In this document: in pieces, positions 60,994-64,000 of the stretch | Layout of the letters: each line of letters starts with the position of its first letter | Position numbering within the stretch: the stretch's first letter is position 1 | Assembly: GCA_963676605.2 (NCBI GenBank) | Contig: CAXXSP010000030.1 | Span: forward strand, 18,852-82,851 | Source of the DNA: SABI01 sp963676605 | GTDB lineage: Bacteria > Spirochaetota > Spirochaetia > Sphaerochaetales > Sphaerochaetaceae | Length of the DNA stretch: 64,000 bases | Direction: 5' to 3' | Notes under the pieces: model-generated | What the model was told of the DNA's origin: nothing | Database searches by the model: none | The model's input: the letters and a program-made list of their open reading frames with translations, nothing else | Position numbers and translations under genes: made by a program

Positions 60994-62331
60994 TCAGTTG
61001 AACTGCTCGATGATACTTCGCAGTTCTGCCATTTTCTCTTTCAGTTCTTCGTCGGTGTGGGCTTCAACCACAAGACGGAGATAGGGTTCGGTGTTCGATT
61101 TGCGTACATTGAACCACCAGGAATCGAATTCGATTCTGTACCCGTCAAAATCGTAGAGCTGCTTCACATCCTCACGGGAACCATACCTGTCGAAGAGAGC
61201 CTGCATTGCCTCATCTTTCTGTTCAAGCTTGAAATTGACTTCACCGCTGTTTGCATAGGAAATGATCGTATCCATGAACTGAGAAAGTGTCTCTCCCTTC
61301 TTCTTCAGCTCACTCACCACGTCCAGGACAATGAGAGCAGCGACGAAACCGCTGTCACAGTGATTAAAGTCCCTGAAGTAGTAGTGCCCGGCGAGTTCTC
61401 CACCGAAAATTCCATGGATCTCCCGCAGCTTCATCTTCGCAAAGGCATGACCCACTTTCCAAACGGTTACATCGCCTCCGAGGGAGTCAAGATATTCAGT
61501 CGTGGACCGGCTTGTCCTGATATCGACAAGGACGGCACCTTTCTCTTTCTCAAGATAGTATCTGCCGAGAAGGGCAGTAATATAATCAGGTTGAATGAAC
61601 CGGCCCTTCTCGTCGATGAACATCACTCTGTCTGCATCACCGTCGAAGATGACTCCGATATCGCTTGCATTCTTCTTCACTTCTTTGATGAGGTCTTCAC
61701 AGTTTTCCACTTCCAGAGGGTTCGGTTCGTGCGCCGGGAAAGTCCCGTCGAAGTGATCGTACAGATAGTGATGATGATCCCCGAAGACATCCTTCGCAAG
61801 AAGGTTTGCCATGCCGTGAGAGAGGTCGAAACTGATATCGAGATGGCTGTAATCCTGAAGATAGCTTCGCAGGTACTCTACATAGTCGTCCTTTACAGGA
61901 CGGTCTATGACGGAGCCTTTTTTCTCTGCTTTCTCGATGGTTCCCTCTGTCACCATCTTCTCAAGCTCGAGGAGCCCTGAGTTCTGTCCCACGGGAAGTG
62001 CTCCCGTACGGCTGATCTTCAAGCCGTTATAGACAGCAGGATTATGAGAGGCGGTGATCTGAACTGATGCCGAGGCATTCAGGAAAACCGTTGCGTAGTA
62101 GACCATCGGAGTCGTGGCCAGTCCGATATTCCACACATCAGCACCGCTGTCGGTGATTCCCTCGCAGAGGGCCTCGAAAATCTCATCGCTGCTTGACCGT
62201 ACGTCCCTTCCCACCACAACGTGGTTGCTTTCAAGAAGGCGGGGAAGAAAGTAGCCAATTCTGTAGACTGTATCCTTGTTGAAATCCGTATTGTAGATTC
62301 CTCTGATATCGTATGCTTTAAATGCTCCCAT
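60994..62331 (-). CDS. Phosphomannomutase/phosphoglucomutase
   Basis: Alpha-D-phosphohexomutase of 445 residues. Active-site features are AFKAYDIRGIY, the phosphoserine loop ITASHNPAVYNGLKIS, the metal loop IFDGDADRVMFIDE, the sugar-binding loop GGELAGHYYFRD and the phosphate-binding RKSNTEPYLRLVVEAHTDEE. It moves phosphate between C1 and C6 of mannose or glucose for nucleotide-sugar synthesis. It is in one unit with galE downstream and an unknown gene 11 bases upstream. Confidence 0.94.
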   Translation of the reverse strand: MGAFKAYDIRGIYNTDFNKDTVYRIGYFLPRLLESNHVVVGRDVRSSSDEIFEALCEGITDSGADVWNIGLATTPMVYYATVFLNASASVQITASHNPAVYNGLKISRTGALPVGQNSGLLELEKMVTEGTIEKAEKKGSVIDRPVKDDYVEYLRSYLQDYSHLDISFDLSHGMANLLAKDVFGDHHHYLYDHFDGTFPAHEPNPLEVENCEDLIKEVKKNASDIGVIFDGDADRVMFIDEKGRFIQPDYITALLGRYYLEKEKGAVLVDIRTSRSTTEYLDSLGGDVTVWKVGHAFAKMKLREIHGIFGGELAGHYYFRDFNHCDSGFVAALIVLDVVSELKKKGETLSQFMDTIISYANSGEVNFKLEQKDEAMQALFDRYGSREDVKQLYDFDGYRIEFDSWWFNVRKSNTEPYLRLVVEAHTDEELKEKMAELRSIIEQFN

Positions 62332-62342
62332 GATTGAACCTC

Positions 62343-62795
62343 TTATATGTGAGTGATGAACTCTTTGTGATTGATAAGTTCGAAGAAGTAGGCTGAACCG
62401 TCTTTCATCAGTATCCGGGTAACCAGCGGCGAGAACAGTTTCTGGAATGAAGTCGCAGGAGAGATACGTGCGGGGTCTCTCCCTTCAAGAACACAGTTCA
62501 TTGCCTGATTTTTTGCCACCCTGGTAACGTCAGAAATATCGGCAGGGTTGATCATCCCTTCAAACTTTTCGTATTTAGGCTGTTTCTTACGCGATCCGAG
62601 AGGGATACCGAAGAGGGAGGGCTTCCTCTCGAAGTCCTCAAAATGAAGGATGGAGTCTATCTGGTACACGAAGACTCCGAAATTCCTTACAGTACCGTCG
62701 CTTGAGGCAAACCAGGTGCTGTATGTACGGTAGCCGATTGATCCTCCGAACCTTTTTTCAAGTTCTTCAATAAATTCACTGGCTTCTTCAGTCAT
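62343..62795 (-). CDS. Conserved-looking protein of unknown function, first gene of the mutase/galE unit
   Basis: A 150-residue soluble protein: MTEEASEFIEELEKRFGGSI, YRTYSTWFASSDGTVRNFGV, then FEDFERKPSLFGIPLGSRKK and a C-terminal VTRILMKDGSAYFFELINHK. No family is recognised; the beta-rich end is reminiscent of PH-like folds, but this is weak. It lies 11 bases before the phosphomannomutase gene. A minus-strand TATGAT -10 candidate sits about 40 bases upstream. Confidence 0.7.
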   Translation of the reverse strand: MTEEASEFIEELEKRFGGSIGYRTYSTWFASSDGTVRNFGVFVYQIDSILHFEDFERKPSLFGIPLGSRKKQPKYEKFEGMINPADISDVTRVAKNQAMNCVLEGRDPARISPATSFQKLFSPLVTRILMKDGSAYFFELINHKEFITHI

Positions 62796-62884
62796 ATATC
62801 ACTCCGTCTCTATCTTTTTTTCACCTTATCATATATACTCCGCCGAGAAGGCAATCGGAATAATCCTGAAAACAGTATATCGAG

Positions 62885-62905
62885 AAGGATTTCGGTAAAA
62901 TCCTT
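62885..62905. other. Stem-loop in the divergent region
   Basis: AAGGATTT and AAATCCTT form a perfect 8-base stem with a 5-base loop, 17 bases before the methyltransferase start. Role unknown. Confidence 0.4.
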
Positions 62906-62922
62906 AAAATAATTCACTTCAG

Positions 62923-64000
62923 ATGCGTCGGCTCATGAAGGAGCTGGACTCTGATGTGATCAGGATCTATGACAGGAATCTCCAGGAAATTCCTGTTACA
63001 GTTGATCTGTACGGCGTATATGCACGTATCACCGACTACAGCAATGACAACCCTCACGGAAGATGAGATCGCGAAGATCTCTGATGTTGTTTCCCGGTAT
63101 GCGTATATCGAGCCGGAGAGGATTCTGTACCATAAGAGAGAGAAGAGAGAAGAGAGGGAACAGCATACCGTGACGGGTGGGACCCGTTCACACTTGAGGT
63201 GAAGGAGAACGGTCTCAATTTCCTCGTTGATCTGACGAGCAGGATCGATACGGGGCTGTTCCTTGATCAGATGCCCTCCCGCAAGGCTCTCATGGATGGT
63301 GCCGAGGGAAAGAGTGTGCTCAACCTCCTCGCCTACACGGGGTCGTTCAGTGTGTATGCGGCAGCCGGGGGAGCTTCACGCGTGGTGAGCGTTGATCTTT
63401 CCAAACCCTATTGTGACTGGTGTGATGATAACTTGAAACGGAACGGCTTCTCCGGTGATCAGTTTGAGACGGTGAATCAGGATGCGCTTGTCTATATAGA
63501 AGAGGCGAAGAAGAACTCCCTTCAGTTCGATATTATCATTTTCGATCCTCCGAGTTTTTCAAACAGCAGGAAGATGGATGGGGTATTTGATGTCCAGAAG
63601 GATCATGCAGAGGTGCTGAACTCCCTCTGGGAGCTCCTCTCTCCTTCGGGCATTCTCTATTTTTCAACAAATCTCAACAGATTCACCTTCTATAAGAGAG
63701 AGTTGAACGGGTTTTCAGTGAATGAGGTAACCAGTGATTATCGCGCACCGGGTTTCTCCTCTAAAAAAGCAGGCATAAGGAGTTGGGTTCTTGTGAAGCA
63801 GAAGCGATATCATAAGGGGGCCGCGTGGGTTCCAGAGATAGAAGAGACAGGAGGTGATAACAGATCCTCCTTCAGAAAAGACAGAAATGAAAGACGCCCG
63901 TCCAGATTCAATAAAGAGGGCAGAGATGATAGCTTCCGCCGATCAGGCCCTCGTAATGAGCACCGCGACGGAAGACGCGCTGAGGGACGTGACGAGTTCC
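62923..64000 (+). pseudogene. RlmK-like 23S rRNA methyltransferase, two frame breaks, cut by window end
   Basis: SAM-dependent methyltransferase resembling the RlmK half of RlmKL. The frame from ATG 62923 reads MRRLMKELDSDVIRIYDRNL and VTVDLYGVYARITDYSND, breaks at CCC (63051-63053), continues in the next frame as LTEDEIAKISDVVSRYAYIE, and returns to the first frame in the AGAGAG-rich stretch 63125-63157 as WDPFTLEVKENGLNFLVDL. Then come VLNLLAYTGSFSVYAAAGGA, DIIIFDPPSFSNSRKM and FDVQKDHAEVLNSLWELL, matching RlmK. The C-terminus is an Arg/Asp/Ser-rich tail still open at 64000. Small indel errors are the likely cause of both breaks. Confidence 0.82.

Noticed and set aside
61057..61980. 307-codon open frame on the plus strand
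   Set aside because: Antisense shadow of the phosphomannomutase gene, whose active-site motifs are complete.

Overview
The window reads as a chromosomal segment of a free-living or gut/anaerobic spirochaete, most likely Sphaerochaeta-like. This is inferred from recall of protein families (tandem NDK-like proteins, a carbohydrate-centred gene set with Mgl-type ABC, MalFGK-type ABC and TRAP importers, lipoproteins with short signal peptides); no search was run. Base composition looks balanced, genes are dense, and most starts have clear AGGAG-type ribosome sites. At least eleven single-base frame breaks hit conserved genes, mostly in short homopolymers. They probably reflect residual indel errors in the assembly rather than gene decay.

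Layout. 1-5960: 3' end of lepA, then an Mgl-type sugar ABC importer (ATPase, permease, binding protein) followed by its LacI regulator, with a perfect palindromic operator at the predicted transcription start. 5967-12204: a DUF2148 protein, an AsmA-like envelope protein, a dehydrogenase/aldo-keto reductase pair with a divergent XylR-like AraC regulator, and the first of two tandem-NDK-like proteins. 12224-23075: galM, transketolase, a nitrilase-family hydrolase, two EamA exporters, ThpR, DsrE, a GyrI-like protein, the second tandem-NDK protein, a fumarylacetoacetase-family enzyme and a HAD phosphatase. 23117-31501 (minus strand): a LacI-headed eight-gene operon with binding protein, two permeases, FGGY kinase, zinc dehydrogenase and two SDRs, suited to taking up a polyol or sugar, oxidising it and phosphorylating the ketose.

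31787-36979: gamma-carbonic anhydrase, MFS transporter, sedoheptulokinase-like kinase, two unknown small proteins, uridine kinase, YidD and a strongly expressed-looking 56-residue basic protein. 37031-38926: a class C group II intron placed directly behind the terminator of that small gene. 39227-43012: a giant lipoprotein with three 5'-nucleotidase-type metallophosphatase modules, of which the first two have lost every metal ligand. 43431-43837: a translationally coupled pair of tiny membrane proteins. 44075-47293: ppk and pfkA, both frame-broken. 47397-48827: a purine/xanthine permease.

48886-56439 (minus strand): a GntR-controlled cluster joining a racemase-like protein, a split transketolase, a complete TRAP transporter, a transaldolase and a cupin. 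It looks like a route in which an imported keto-sugar or sugar acid is cut by C2 and C3 transfer without a dedicated kinase. 56643-64000: a VOC protein, a diguanylate cyclase, panE, tRNA-Asn, galE, a phosphomannomutase, an unknown protein, and an RlmK-like methyltransferase running off the end.

Three points deserve attention: the dead-module nucleotidase lipoprotein, the TRAP/transketolase/transaldolase cluster, and the pattern that all three binding-protein genes are bracketed on both sides by intercistronic stem-loops.
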